64,000 bases of DNA from Oxalobacteraceae sp. CFBP 8761. Lineage in GTDB: Bacteria; Pseudomonadota; Gammaproteobacteria; Burkholderiales; Burkholderiaceae_D. The DNA lies in contig JACYUE010000001.1 of NCBI GenBank assembly GCA_014841595.1, positions 66,193 through 130,192 on the forward strand. Direction: 5' to 3'. Positions 48,241 through 57,609 of the stretch are shown in pieces. The stretch's first letter is position 1; every line of letters begins with the position of its first letter. The notes beneath the pieces were generated by a model. It did no database searches, was not told the DNA's origin, and saw nothing but the letters and a program-made list of their open reading frames with translations. The position numbers were made by a program, and so were the translations under genes.

Positions 48241-48654
48241 ATGTACCTCTGGATCAAAGCACTGCACATCGTCTTCATTGCGTCCTGGTTCGCCGGCCTG
48301 TTCTACCTGCCGCGCCTGTTCGTCAACCTGGCCGAGGAAACCAACCCCGCAGCGCGTGACCGCCTGCTGGGCATGGCGCGCCGGCTATACCGCTTCTCGA
48401 TGATCCTGTCGGTGCCAGCGGTGCTGCTGGGCGCGTGGCTGTGGATGGGTTACGGCATCCAGGGCGGCTGGCTGCATGCCAAGCTGCTGCTGGTGTTCCT
48501 GACCATCGGCTACCATCATATGTGCGGCGGCATCCTCAAGAAATTCGAGCGCGGCGTCAATACGCGCAGCCACAAATGGTATCGCTGGTTCAATGAAGTG
48601 CCGGTCGTGCTGATGCTGGCGATTGTCATCCTGGTGACCGTCAAGCCGTTCTAA
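48241..48654 (+). CDS. HemJ-like / CopD family membrane protein
   Basis: A 137-residue four-helix membrane protein. LWIKALHIVFIASWFAGLFYLPRLFV is the typical opening of the UPF0093/HemJ group (pieces: KALHIVFIASWFAGLFYLPR), with the conserved His in the first helix and the arginine that follows. Later helices have MILSVPAVLLGAWLWMGYG and a central LHAKLLLVFLTIGYHH with conserved Lys and His. HemJ oxidises protoporphyrinogen IX in heme synthesis in bacteria lacking HemG or HemY. HemJ is favoured over a copper-resistance role; whether other oxidases exist is unknown. Confidence 0.8.
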   Translation: MYLWIKALHIVFIASWFAGLFYLPRLFVNLAEETNPAARDRLLGMARRLYRFSMILSVPAVLLGAWLWMGYGIQGGWLHAKLLLVFLTIGYHHMCGGILKKFERGVNTRSHKWYRWFNEVPVVLMLAIVILVTVKPF

Positions 48655-48709
48655 ACCTGCATTTTTTGTATGCCTGCGTCATCGGCCCGGGCCGGTGGCG
48701 CGTTTAATT

Positions 48710-48732
48710 TTTCATCGTTTCATCGTTTCATC
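48710..48732 (+). repeat. Short 8-nt tandem repeat (TTTCATCG, nearly three copies)
   Basis: TTTCATCG is repeated at 48710, 48718 and (with A at the last base) 48726, ending 21 nt before the start of the methyltransferase gene at 48754. It is in its leader region, so copy-number change could alter expression. Confidence 0.8.
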
Positions 48733-48753
48733 AACGGACAAAGGGTACCCCTC

Positions 48754-49956
48754 ATGGCTTCCTATTTTTGCCCATGCCCGCGCGGCATGGAAGCGGCACT
48801 GGCCGAAGAAATCGGCGAAATCGCCGCACAAAGCACCACGCTGAAAGTGCACAACCAGGTGCCCGGCGGCGTGCACTGCTCGGGCACGATGCAGGATGCC
48901 TGGCTGCTCAACCTGCACTCGCGCATCGCCTCGCGTGTGCTGATGCGCATGGCGCAGCGCAGCTACACCACCGAAAACGACATCTACGACCTGGTGCTCG
49001 AGCAGACCTGGGAAGACTGGTTCGGCCCCGATCACACGATCCGCGTCGACGTCACGGCCGTCAAGTCGCCGCTGCGCAGCCTTGAATTCACCACGCTCAA
49101 GATCAAGGACGCGATCTGCGACCGCTTCCGTGACCAGTACGACAAGCGCCCGTCGGTCAACACGCGCGAACCGGACATGCGCATCGTCGGTTTTCTGGAC
49201 GCCCGCAACTTCATCGTCTACCTCGACACCTCGGGCGAAGCGCTGTTCAAGCGCGGCTGGCGTGAAGAGACGGGCGACGCGCCGCTGCGCGAGAACCTCG
49301 CCGCGGGTCTGCTGCGCGTGTCGGGCTGGAAGCCGGGCGTGCCGTTGTTCGACCCGATGTGCGGCTCGGGCACGATTCTGGTCGAAGCGGCCCAGATGCT
49401 GCAAGGGATTCCATCCGGCGCGCGCCGCAGCTTCGCCTTCGAAAAATTCGCCGACCACGACCGCCAGGCCTGGGCCGCGATGAAAGCGGCGGTCAAGCCG
49501 AACGTGCTGCCGCAGGAGCCGACCATCTTCGGCTCGGACATCTCGGGCGACATGGTCGAAATGACGCGCCATAACCTGAAGATCGCCGGCATCCTGTTCG
49601 ACGTGCCGCTCAAGCAGATCGAAGCGCAGCACGTGTCGGCGCCGACGACCGAGCCGGGCATCCTGCTCACCAACCCGCCGTACGGCGAGCGGATCGGCGT
49701 GCGTGGCGACAGCACGGTGCCGCAGGACGACATGGCGGCCGGCTTCTACGCCGCGTTTTCCACGACGCTCAAGCAGCGCTTTGCCGGCTGGACCGCCTAT
49801 CTGTTCACGGCCGACCTGGGCCTGCCGAAAATGCTGCGCCTGAAAGAGTCGCGCAAGACCCCGTTCTTCAATGGCGCGCTCGAATGCCGCCTGTTCCGTT
49901 TCGACATGGTGGCGGGCTTCAACCGCCGCGAGGAAGCCAAACCAAAGCAGGACTGA
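48754..49956 (+). CDS. THUMP-domain class I SAM-dependent RNA methyltransferase (RlmL-type)
   Basis: A 400-residue methyltransferase related to the RlmL half of 23S rRNA methyltransferase RlmKL, which makes m2G2445. The N-terminal ferredoxin-like and THUMP domains occupy about residues 1-160 (YFCPCPRGMEAALAEEIGEI). The Rossmann domain has VPLFDPMCGSGTILVEAAQM as SAM motif I and LLTNPPYGERIGV as the catalytic NPPY motif. The RlmK half is absent, as is usual in betaproteobacteria. The start at 48754 is family-consistent. It lies 14 nt before the Bcr/CflA gene. Confidence 0.88.
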   Translation: MASYFCPCPRGMEAALAEEIGEIAAQSTTLKVHNQVPGGVHCSGTMQDAWLLNLHSRIASRVLMRMAQRSYTTENDIYDLVLEQTWEDWFGPDHTIRVDVTAVKSPLRSLEFTTLKIKDAICDRFRDQYDKRPSVNTREPDMRIVGFLDARNFIVYLDTSGEALFKRGWREETGDAPLRENLAAGLLRVSGWKPGVPLFDPMCGSGTILVEAAQMLQGIPSGARRSFAFEKFADHDRQAWAAMKAAVKPNVLPQEPTIFGSDISGDMVEMTRHNLKIAGILFDVPLKQIEAQHVSAPTTEPGILLTNPPYGERIGVRGDSTVPQDDMAAGFYAAFSTTLKQRFAGWTAYLFTADLGLPKMLRLKESRKTPFFNGALECRLFRFDMVAGFNRREEAKPKQD

Positions 49957-49970
49957 CCCGGAACCGCCCC

Positions 49971-51254
49971 ATGCTGCCAGAACCATCCGATCTGCCCAAG
50001 GACCCCGTCACACCCGTGCCGGCACCGCCGCCCCACAAGATCGCGATGCTCTCGGCAGGCGGACTGGCAACGCTGCTGGCAGCGCTGTCGATGCTGGGGC
50101 CATTCTCGATCGACGCCTACCTGCCGGCGTTCCCGCAGATCCAGGCCCAGCTTGCCGCCACGCCGCTGCAGGTCCAGCAAACGCTCACCGCCTACATGCT
50201 GGCCTTTGCCGTCATGGTGCTGTGGCATGGCGCGCTGTCCGATGCATTCGGGCGGCGCAACGTGATCCTGGTGGCGCTGGTGGTGTTCGCGATCGGCAGC
50301 TTCGGCTGCGCCTCGGCGTCCTCGGTGGAATACCTGTGGGTGTTTCGCATCCTTCAGGGTGTGTCGGCCGGGGCCGGCGTGGTGGTGGGGCGCGCGATCA
50401 TCCGCGACCTGTATTCGGATACGGCGGCGGCGCGCCTGCTGTCGATGGTCACGATGATCTTCTCGATCGCCCCGGCCATCGCGCCGGTGGTGGGCGGCTG
50501 GATCGTCACGCTGCTCGACTGGCGCGCGATCTTCCTGGCGCTGTCGGTCTATACGGTGCTGCTGTTCTGGTTCTGCTGGAAGCACCTGCCCGAGACGGTG
50601 CCGCCGACCGAGCGCCAGCCGTTCAATCCCCGTTTTCTGGCGCAGAGCTACGGCGCCATCTTCAGCTCGTTCCTGTTTCTGACGATGGCCGGCGTGACGG
50701 CGCTGAACTTCGCCGGCCTGTTTTTGTACATCGCCGCGGCGCCCGTCATGCTGCCCGAAAGCCTGGGCCTGGGCCCGTCCGAATTCGCGTGGCTGTTCGT
50801 GCCGACCGTGAGCGGCATTTTCTTCGGTTCGCTCGTTGCCAACCGGCTGGCCGGCAAGATGGACTTCGCGCGCCAGATCCGCATGGGCTTTTTCTTCATG
50901 CTGGGCGCCGTGACCTTCAACGTGGTCTACCACGCGTTCCTGCCGCCGGCCCTGCCGTGGACCGTGGCGCCGATGTTCTTCTTCACCTTTGGCAGTTCGC
51001 TGATCGCGCCTGGCGCGACGCTGCTGGCGCTCGACCTGTTCCCGCGCATCCGCGGCACGGTCGCGTCGTGCCAGTCGTTCATCCTGACGCTGCTGGGCGC
51101 GGTCGTGGCTGGCGCCGTCGCGCCGGCGCTGTCGCATTCGGTGCTGGCGCTGGCGCTCGGCCAGGCATTCTTCGTACTGTTGTCGCTGGCATGCTGGGAT
51201 ACCGCGCGGCGCCATCGACGCAAGCTGCGCGCGCGGGGCGAACTGACACCCTGA
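49971..51254 (+). CDS. Bcr/CflA family MFS drug efflux transporter
   Basis: A 427-residue inner-membrane exporter with twelve predicted helices. The MFS-typical loop 2-3 signature is GALSDAFGRRNVILVAL. LGPFSIDAYLPAFPQI in the first helix and AGAGVVVGRAIIRDLYSD are characteristic of the Bcr/CflA group, which exports bicyclomycin, chloramphenicol, sulfonamides or cysteine in studied members. Substrate here is unknown. The start at 49971 is chosen to remove a Pro-rich extension that overlaps the methyltransferase gene. It is followed by a 221-nt less GC-rich gap before the signalling operon. Confidence 0.9.
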   Translation: MLPEPSDLPKDPVTPVPAPPPHKIAMLSAGGLATLLAALSMLGPFSIDAYLPAFPQIQAQLAATPLQVQQTLTAYMLAFAVMVLWHGALSDAFGRRNVILVALVVFAIGSFGCASASSVEYLWVFRILQGVSAGAGVVVGRAIIRDLYSDTAAARLLSMVTMIFSIAPAIAPVVGGWIVTLLDWRAIFLALSVYTVLLFWFCWKHLPETVPPTERQPFNPRFLAQSYGAIFSSFLFLTMAGVTALNFAGLFLYIAAAPVMLPESLGLGPSEFAWLFVPTVSGIFFGSLVANRLAGKMDFARQIRMGFFFMLGAVTFNVVYHAFLPPALPWTVAPMFFFTFGSSLIAPGATLLALDLFPRIRGTVASCQSFILTLLGAVVAGAVAPALSHSVLALALGQAFFVLLSLACWDTARRHRRKLRARGELTP

Positions 51255-51475
51255 CCTTGCAGTGAATGAGCGTGAATTGGGGAAACAGTCGTATCGTTAC
51301 AACAAGTTTTGGAGTGTGGCTGTGTTTACAGCCTGAGGAAGCCCGTTGCAACGGGTATTCCCGTAACTATTGTTCCTGATCAGAAATGTATATATGTTAC
51401 GATACGTTTTTATCATCTGGAGCAGTTGGCAGACCTCTCGCCTGTTCCATGCACTGAAGTGCAGGGCGACGTGGC
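51255..51475. other. Intergenic region before the HDOD-kinase operon
   Basis: The 221 bases are less GC-rich than the neighbours (especially 51300-51420) and hold no convincing gene. The signalling operon promoter is likely here. I could not identify a clear operator. Confidence 0.45.
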
Positions 51476-53713
51476 ATGCCTGTTCGGGCGCGATCGCCAC
51501 CTAATAGAACCCTTCGACAAGTGGCGGCCGTGCTTGATAATACGCTCCTATCCGATCAGGATATTCGCAATCGCTTGCTGATCGCCCGGCTGCCGGCCAT
51601 GCCGCAGATCCTGGTCAAGCTGATCGAGCACCTGCAGGCCGACGATCTCGGCATGCCGGAACTCGCCGCGCTGATTGCGAAGGATGCCGGCATGACGGCC
51701 AAACTGCTGGCGGTCGCCAACAGCTCGGCGTACCACCGCAGCACGCGCAGCGCCAACCTCGAACAGTCGCTGGTGGCACTGGGTACCGACATGATCAAGA
51801 CGCTCGTGATCAGCGATTCGGTGTTCCAGACCTTCAACAGCTTCCCGCATGCCGGCAGCATCGACCTGCGCGCGTTCTGGAAAAACTCCCTGACGGCCGC
51901 CGTGATCGCGCGCGATGCGGCGCGCATGCTCGACTACGTGCATCCCGAAGAAGCCTATCTGGCGGGCCTGCTGCACAATGTCGGCCGCCTGGCGCTGCTG
52001 GCCGCCGCGCCCAAGGAGTACGCATTCAACTTTACCGCGCTCGATGACGAAGACCTGTGCGCGGTCGAGCAGCGCACGCTCCAGATCACCCACGCCGAAG
52101 CAGGCGCCTGGCTGATCGAGCGCTGGCAGCTCGATTCGTTCCTGGCCGATGCAGTGCTGTACCACCACGAGCCGGGCGACCGCCTGGAAGGCAGTCACCT
52201 CCTGATCCGCATCGTGCGCCTGGCGCATGTGCTGACCTGCCACGCGCACGACGAGACGATGGTGCTGGACGCCTGCGCGCTTTGCGGGATCGACGCCGTG
52301 CGCACGGCGCACCTGATCGACGGCGCCGCGCGCCAGGTCGAGCAGGCCGCCGCGCATCTGGGCATCGATCTGACGGGCGCCGACGACATCCCGCAGCCAT
52401 CGGCCTATGCGCCGCCGCCGCCGGTCGACCCGGTGCAAAAGCGCCTGAACGAAGAAGTGCGCAATATGGTGCTGGTGTCCGAGGTCGGCCAGACCCTGGC
52501 GCGCCAGCAGGGCGAGTCTGGCCTGCTTGACGCGATGACGCGCACTGCCCGCATCCTGTTCGATTTCGAAAGCGCCGTCGTGCTGCTCGAGAACCCCACC
52601 GGCCACCTGTTGTCGGGCGCCCCGGCGCCGGGCGTGGCGCGCATTGCCGATTTTTCGGTGTCGCTGGCCAAGGGCGGCCCGGTGGCGCGCAGCGCGCTGG
52701 AGCGCCGCCCCGCGTTCGTGGGGGGCAACCGCCAGCAGCTTGGCCTGGCCGAAGAGCAGCTGCTGCGCATCCTTGGCACCGACAGCCTGGTGGTGGTGCC
52801 GCTGGTGGCCGGCGCGCGCTGCCTGGGCGTGCTGATTGGCGGCGTGCCGGCCTGGCAGCTGCCGCATTGCCAGCGCCGCGAGCGGTTCATGCAGGCCTTC
52901 GGGGCGCAGGCCGCCGGCGCCCTCGAGAACCTGCTGCTCGAACGCGGTCACGCACGCCGCCAGCTGGCCAACGTGGCCGAAGAATTCCGCGACGCGTCGC
53001 GCCGCGTGGTGCACGAAGTGAACAACCCGCTGGCGATCATCAAGAATTACCTGAGCATCCTGGATGGCAAGCTGGCGCGCCAGGAACCGGTGGGCGGCGA
53101 GCTGTCGATCCTGAACGAAGAAATCGACCGCGTGGGCCAGTTGATCGGCTCGCTGGCCGAACCGCAGGTGCCGGATGCCGGCCCGCGGCCGGTCGACGCC
53201 GCCCGCGTCGTCGACGATGTGCTGCGCCTGTTCCGCACCAGCGGCTTCGTGCCGGGCGGCGTGCAGATCGTGGCGCACATGGATGGCGACAGCGCGATCG
53301 AGGGCGACCCCGATGTCCTCAAGCAGATCCTGGTGAACCTGATCAAGAATGCGGTCGAAGCATTCGGGCCGCAGCACAAGAACAGCGGCCGGATCGAGGT
53401 CGTCAACCGCGGCCACGTCAACCGTGAGCGCCACCTGTACGTCGAACTGGGCGTGAACGACAATGGCCCGGGCCTGTCGCGCGAGGTGCTGGCCAACCTG
53501 TTCATGCCCGTAAAAAGCAGCAAGGAAGGCGCGCTCGATGGCGGCAAGCGCGGCCTGGGCCTGTCGATCGTTCATGGCCTGGTCAAGAAGATGGGCGGCC
53601 ATATCGCCTGCCGCAGCGCCAGTTCCGGTACCTCGTTTGAAATACTCCTGCCGGCGTACACCGGCGCTGGCAAGGCGCTCGCGCTGCCGGCGCGCGCGCT
53701 CGGTTCCGCCTGA
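51476..53713 (+). CDS. HDOD-GAF-histidine kinase hybrid sensor
   Basis: A 745-residue predicted cytoplasmic sensor kinase. Residues about 30-235 are an HDOD domain (RLPAMPQILVKLIEHLQADD, FWKNSLTAAVIARDAAR, YLAGLLHNVGRLALLAA). A GAF domain is at about 335-490 (EVGQTLARQQGESGLLDAMT). The kinase core follows with the phospho-acceptor His513 in RRVVHEVNNPLAIIKNYL, N-box NLIKNAVEAFG, G1 VNDNGPGLSREV and G2 GGKRGLGLSIVHGL. HDOD domains are not known to hydrolyse phosphodiesters and often act in signalling. No membrane helices are seen. The start is uncertain: ATG 51476 has AGGG about 10 nt upstream, while GTG codons at 51521 or 51530 would remove an odd N-terminus. Confidence 0.87.
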   Translation: MPVRARSPPNRTLRQVAAVLDNTLLSDQDIRNRLLIARLPAMPQILVKLIEHLQADDLGMPELAALIAKDAGMTAKLLAVANSSAYHRSTRSANLEQSLVALGTDMIKTLVISDSVFQTFNSFPHAGSIDLRAFWKNSLTAAVIARDAARMLDYVHPEEAYLAGLLHNVGRLALLAAAPKEYAFNFTALDDEDLCAVEQRTLQITHAEAGAWLIERWQLDSFLADAVLYHHEPGDRLEGSHLLIRIVRLAHVLTCHAHDETMVLDACALCGIDAVRTAHLIDGAARQVEQAAAHLGIDLTGADDIPQPSAYAPPPPVDPVQKRLNEEVRNMVLVSEVGQTLARQQGESGLLDAMTRTARILFDFESAVVLLENPTGHLLSGAPAPGVARIADFSVSLAKGGPVARSALERRPAFVGGNRQQLGLAEEQLLRILGTDSLVVVPLVAGARCLGVLIGGVPAWQLPHCQRRERFMQAFGAQAAGALENLLLERGHARRQLANVAEEFRDASRRVVHEVNNPLAIIKNYLSILDGKLARQEPVGGELSILNEEIDRVGQLIGSLAEPQVPDAGPRPVDAARVVDDVLRLFRTSGFVPGGVQIVAHMDGDSAIEGDPDVLKQILVNLIKNAVEAFGPQHKNSGRIEVVNRGHVNRERHLYVELGVNDNGPGLSREVLANLFMPVKSSKEGALDGGKRGLGLSIVHGLVKKMGGHIACRSASSGTSFEILLPAYTGAGKALALPARALGSA

Positions 53714-53721
53714 CCCTCACC

Positions 53722-55944
53722 ATGCACGCGCACCCTGCCACCATGCTCCCTGGTGAACCCTCCCCATTTTCCCCGACACTCGACGCCGACAGTCAGCCAC
53801 GCCTGCTGCTGGTCGACGATGAACCCCGCCTGCTGGCGTCACTGCACGAATTGCTGCAGGGGCGCGGCTACCGTCTCACGACCGCGGCATCCGGCACGGA
53901 GGCGCTGGCGCAGCTGTCGCGCCAGCGCTTCGACCTGGTCCTGCTCGACCTGCGCCTGCCCGATATCGGCGGTCACGAGATCATGGACTTCATCAACGAC
54001 AAGGGGATCGACGCCGACGTGATCGTGATGAGCGGCGAGGTGGGCATCGATGCCGCAATCGGCGCGCTCAAGCGCGGCGCCTACAGCTACCTGCGCAAGC
54101 CGTACAGCCGCGAAGAGCTGCTCTCGACCGTCAGCAACGCACTGGGGCGCCGGCGCCTGGCGCTGGAAAACGCGCGCATCGCGAACCAGCTCGAGAACTC
54201 CGAGAAGATGTACCGCTACCTGGTCGACTCGTCGCCGGACATCATCTATACGCTCAACCACGAAGGCCGCTTCACGTTCGTCAACGACCGCGCCTACCAG
54301 CTGCTCGGCTACACCCGCGAAGAGCTGATCGGCAAGCATTACTCGATCGTCGTGCACGAAGAAGACCTGGAACGCGCGCGCTACGTGTTCAACGAACGCC
54401 GCATCGATGAACGCGCATCGCGCAACGTCGAATTGCGCCTGAAGTGCCGGGGCGGGAATGGCAACACCAGCAACGACCGCACGTTCAACACGACGCTGAT
54501 GACGATCTCGCTGAACGCGATCGGCATGCACGTGCCGGACCAGGAAGTGAAAAAGCTCGAGTTCTTCGGCACCTACGGCGTGGCGCGCGATATCACGGAC
54601 AGGAAGCGCGCCGAGGAAGTCATCGCCTACCAGGCCTACCACGACATCCTGACCGACCTGCCGAACCGCATCCTGTTCAAGGACCGCCTGGGGCTGGCCG
54701 TGATCCAGGCCAAGCGCAAGCAGACCGAACTCGCGGTGATGTTCATCGACCTCGATCGCTTCAAGCTCGTGAACGACACGCTCGGCCACGTCAAGGGCGA
54801 CGAACTGCTGCAGCAGGCGGCCAGCCGGCTGAAGGAATGCCTGCGCAAGGGCGACACGCTGGCGCGCCAGGGCGGCGACGAATTCACCATCGTGCTGCCC
54901 GAACTGGTCAGCCACGACGACGCGCGCATGGTCGCCGATAAATTCCTCACCTGCCTGCAACTGCCGTTCGATCTCGATGGCCACGAAGTGCACATCTCAG
55001 CCTCGATCGGCATCGCGATCTATCCGAAAGACGGCGAATCGATCGACGAACTGCTGCGCCACGCCGACATCGCGATGTACCAGGTGAAAGCGCTGGGCAA
55101 GAACGGCCACAGCTTCTATCACGACTCGATGCTCGAAGTGTCGCACCAGAAGATCGCGCTGGAGCAGGCGCTGCGCCGCGCGCTCGAGCACGACGAGCTG
55201 GAGATGTTCTACCAGCCGCAGATCGACGCCATGACCGGCAACATCACGGGCGCCGAAGCGCTGATGCGCTGGAACCATCCAACGCGCGGACGCTTGTCGG
55301 CCGGTGAATTTTTGCCGTTCGCCGAAGAAAACGGCCTGATGCTGCCGATCTCGGACTGGATGATCGGCGCGCTGTGCCGCGACATGCTGCGCTGGAATGC
55401 CGTCGGCGGCAGCGACATCCGGCTCTCGCTGAACCTGTCGCCGCAATACCTCGACCGCGGCGACTTCTTTGAAAAGATGCGCGGCGCCCTGGCGCGTTAC
55501 GCGATCTCGCCGCAGCAGATCGAAGTCGAGATCACCGAGAACATCTGCATCCGCAACCCGCAGTATGCGATCGAGCAGCTCAACAAACTGTGCGAGCTGG
55601 GCGTGTCGATCGCGATCGACGACTTCGGCACCGGCTACTCGTCGCTGTCGTATCTGCACCGCTTCCCGATCCACACGATCAAGATCGACCAGTCGTTTGT
55701 GAAAGAGATCCACGAGGAAGACGGCCACTATCCAGTCATCCTGGCGATCATCTCGATCGCGCGCGGCCTGGGCCTGAACCTGATCGCCGAAGGCGTCGAG
55801 ACCGAGGAACAGGCGCGCTACCTGCGTGCCAACGGCTGCATGACGATGCAGGGCTACCTGTTCTACCGCCCGATTTCGCTGGGCGACTTCATGGTGGCGC
55901 TGCGCACCCGGCCCGGATCGAACCTGCGCGCCGTGCTGGCCTGA
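53722..55944 (+). CDS. REC-PAS-GGDEF-EAL c-di-GMP enzyme
   Basis: A 740-residue response regulator that should both make and degrade c-di-GMP. The receiver domain has the Asp-Asp pair in LLLVDDEPRLL, phospho-acceptor Asp76 in LVLLDLRLPD, and Lys in YLRKPYSREEL. A PAS domain follows (YLVDSSPDIIYTLNHEGRFT). GGDEF is intact at 384-388 (RQGGDEFTIVL), with LARQ just before it. EAL begins near residue 512 (AEALMRWNHP), with the downstream motifs NLSPQYL, EITEN, AIDDFGTGYSSLSYL, IKIDQSF and AEGVET. It starts 8 nt after the HDOD-kinase gene, which is its likely phospho-donor. Confidence 0.94.
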   Translation: MHAHPATMLPGEPSPFSPTLDADSQPRLLLVDDEPRLLASLHELLQGRGYRLTTAASGTEALAQLSRQRFDLVLLDLRLPDIGGHEIMDFINDKGIDADVIVMSGEVGIDAAIGALKRGAYSYLRKPYSREELLSTVSNALGRRRLALENARIANQLENSEKMYRYLVDSSPDIIYTLNHEGRFTFVNDRAYQLLGYTREELIGKHYSIVVHEEDLERARYVFNERRIDERASRNVELRLKCRGGNGNTSNDRTFNTTLMTISLNAIGMHVPDQEVKKLEFFGTYGVARDITDRKRAEEVIAYQAYHDILTDLPNRILFKDRLGLAVIQAKRKQTELAVMFIDLDRFKLVNDTLGHVKGDELLQQAASRLKECLRKGDTLARQGGDEFTIVLPELVSHDDARMVADKFLTCLQLPFDLDGHEVHISASIGIAIYPKDGESIDELLRHADIAMYQVKALGKNGHSFYHDSMLEVSHQKIALEQALRRALEHDELEMFYQPQIDAMTGNITGAEALMRWNHPTRGRLSAGEFLPFAEENGLMLPISDWMIGALCRDMLRWNAVGGSDIRLSLNLSPQYLDRGDFFEKMRGALARYAISPQQIEVEITENICIRNPQYAIEQLNKLCELGVSIAIDDFGTGYSSLSYLHRFPIHTIKIDQSFVKEIHEEDGHYPVILAIISIARGLGLNLIAEGVETEEQARYLRANGCMTMQGYLFYRPISLGDFMVALRTRPGSNLRAVLA

Positions 55945-55950
55945 GTGGGC

Positions 55951-57501
55951 ATGCCCGACACGTCGTTGTACAGCGCCGAATTCCTGCGTGTGAAAGGACT
56001 GGCCGAGCGTGGCGTCGCTGAAGCCCAGCACAGCCTGGGCTTCATGTACGTGAACGGCCAGGGCGTGGCGCAAAGCGATGAACTGGCAGTGCGCTGGTAC
56101 CGGCTTGCGGCCACGGCCAACCTGGCGCAGGCCCAGTACAACCTCGGCGTGATGCTGCAGAAGGGCCAGGGCGTAACGCAGGACTTCATGCTGGCCGCCC
56201 ACTGGTACGAGCGCGCCGCCAGCCAGGGCTACGCGCTGGCCCAGTACAACCTGGGCTGGCTGTACGCCAAGGGGCAGGGCGTGGCGCAGGACGTGGGCCG
56301 CGCGCTGCACTGGTTCCGCCTCGCCGCAGAGCAGGGCGAACCGGGCGCCCAGCACAATCTCGGGATGATGTACGACACCGGCAAGGGCGTGGCGCAGGAC
56401 CAGGATGCGGCCCTGGACTGGTACCGGCGCGCGGCCACCCAGGGCTACGCGCGTTCGCAGCACAGCCTCGGCCTGCGCTACGACAGCGGCCAGGGCGTGG
56501 CACGCGATCCGGCGCAGGCGCTCGAGTGGTTGCGCAAGGCCGCGCTGCAGGGCTACGCGCCGGCCCAGTTCAATCTGGGCCTGCGCTACGACAAGGGCCA
56601 GGACGTGGAAGCGGACGGCGAACAGGCGATGCTGTGGTACGGCCGCGCGGGCATCCAGGGCCATGCCAGCTCGCAGTTCAATCTGGCGCTGATGTACGAC
56701 ACGGGCCACGGCGTGCCGCAGGACGATGCGCTGGCCGCCATCTGGTACCGGCGCGCCGCGCAGCAGGGCCATGCGGGTGCGCAGGACAGCCTGGGCATGC
56801 GCCACGAGCACGGCCAGGGCGTGGTGCAGGATGCGGCGCAGGCGGCCATCTGGTACCGCCGTGCGGCCGAGCAGGGCTTGCCGGTGGCGCAGTACCACCT
56901 CGGGCAGCTGCTCGACACCGGCAACGGCGTCGAGCGCGATGCGGTGGAGGCCACCGCCTGGTACCGCAAGGCGGCCGAGCAGGGCCACCTGGGCGCGCAG
57001 TTCGACCTGGGCCTGCGCCACGAAAACGGCATCGGTGCGGCGCAGGACAGCGTGCAGGCACTCGGGTGGTACCGGCGCGCTGCAGCGCAGGGTTACGCGG
57101 CGGCCCAGTACATGGTGGCCACGCTGCTCGACCGGCTCGATCTGGGCGATCCGGCCGAAGCTACCGACTGGCTGCACAAGGCGGCCGACCAGAAGCACGC
57201 GCTGGCGCAGTTCGAACTGGGGCTGCGCTACGACTGCGCCAAGGGCGCGGACAAGGATTACGAAGCCGCCCATTTCTGGTACCTGTGCGCAGCGCGCCAG
57301 GGCCACGCGCGGGCCCAGTTCAACCTGGGCGTGATGTATGCGGCGGGGCAGGGCGCGCCGCGCGATCTGGTGGAAGCGTATGCGTGGCTGCATCGGGCGG
57401 GCGGCGCCGGGATCCGGCCGGCACGCGACTACCTGGCCCGCACCGCGCGCCGCATGGATGCGCAGCAGCTGTCACTGGCCGAAAGCTTGCTGCATGCTTA
57501 A
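55951..57501 (+). CDS. Sel1-like repeat protein (13 repeats)
   Basis: A 516-residue alpha-solenoid of 13 Sel1-type repeats of about 36 residues, for example AQAQYNLGVMLQKGQGVTQD. Repeat 11 is shorter and divergent. No signal peptide is visible, so it is probably cytoplasmic. Sel1 repeats mediate protein-protein binding. It follows the c-di-GMP enzyme by 6 nt (a GTG at 55945, next to that gene's stop, is an alternative start). The arrangement suggests a scaffold or adaptor for the kinase and c-di-GMP protein upstream. That is an inference from context. Confidence 0.9.
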   Translation: MPDTSLYSAEFLRVKGLAERGVAEAQHSLGFMYVNGQGVAQSDELAVRWYRLAATANLAQAQYNLGVMLQKGQGVTQDFMLAAHWYERAASQGYALAQYNLGWLYAKGQGVAQDVGRALHWFRLAAEQGEPGAQHNLGMMYDTGKGVAQDQDAALDWYRRAATQGYARSQHSLGLRYDSGQGVARDPAQALEWLRKAALQGYAPAQFNLGLRYDKGQDVEADGEQAMLWYGRAGIQGHASSQFNLALMYDTGHGVPQDDALAAIWYRRAAQQGHAGAQDSLGMRHEHGQGVVQDAAQAAIWYRRAAEQGLPVAQYHLGQLLDTGNGVERDAVEATAWYRKAAEQGHLGAQFDLGLRHENGIGAAQDSVQALGWYRRAAAQGYAAAQYMVATLLDRLDLGDPAEATDWLHKAADQKHALAQFELGLRYDCAKGADKDYEAAHFWYLCAARQGHARAQFNLGVMYAAGQGAPRDLVEAYAWLHRAGGAGIRPARDYLARTARRMDAQQLSLAESLLHA

Positions 57502-57609
57502 CTAGCGTCCCGGCTTTGAACCGGCGCCACCCGCGCACGGGTGCGCTGCCGCACCCTCTGTCATGACACGCCACGCTATACTGTATGCCCATACAGCCAC
57601 GGGCGTCCG

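Noticed and set aside
49871..51265. A long plus-strand frame overlapping the Bcr/CflA gene
   Set aside because: It is a shifted frame of the transporter. The other frame has the MFS signature and helices; this one is Arg/Gly/Ala-rich without hydrophobic segments.
55951..57501. Regular repeats suggestive of a CRISPR or satellite array
   Set aside because: The 108-nt period is in frame and codes Sel1 repeats of about 36 residues with ordinary codon drift.
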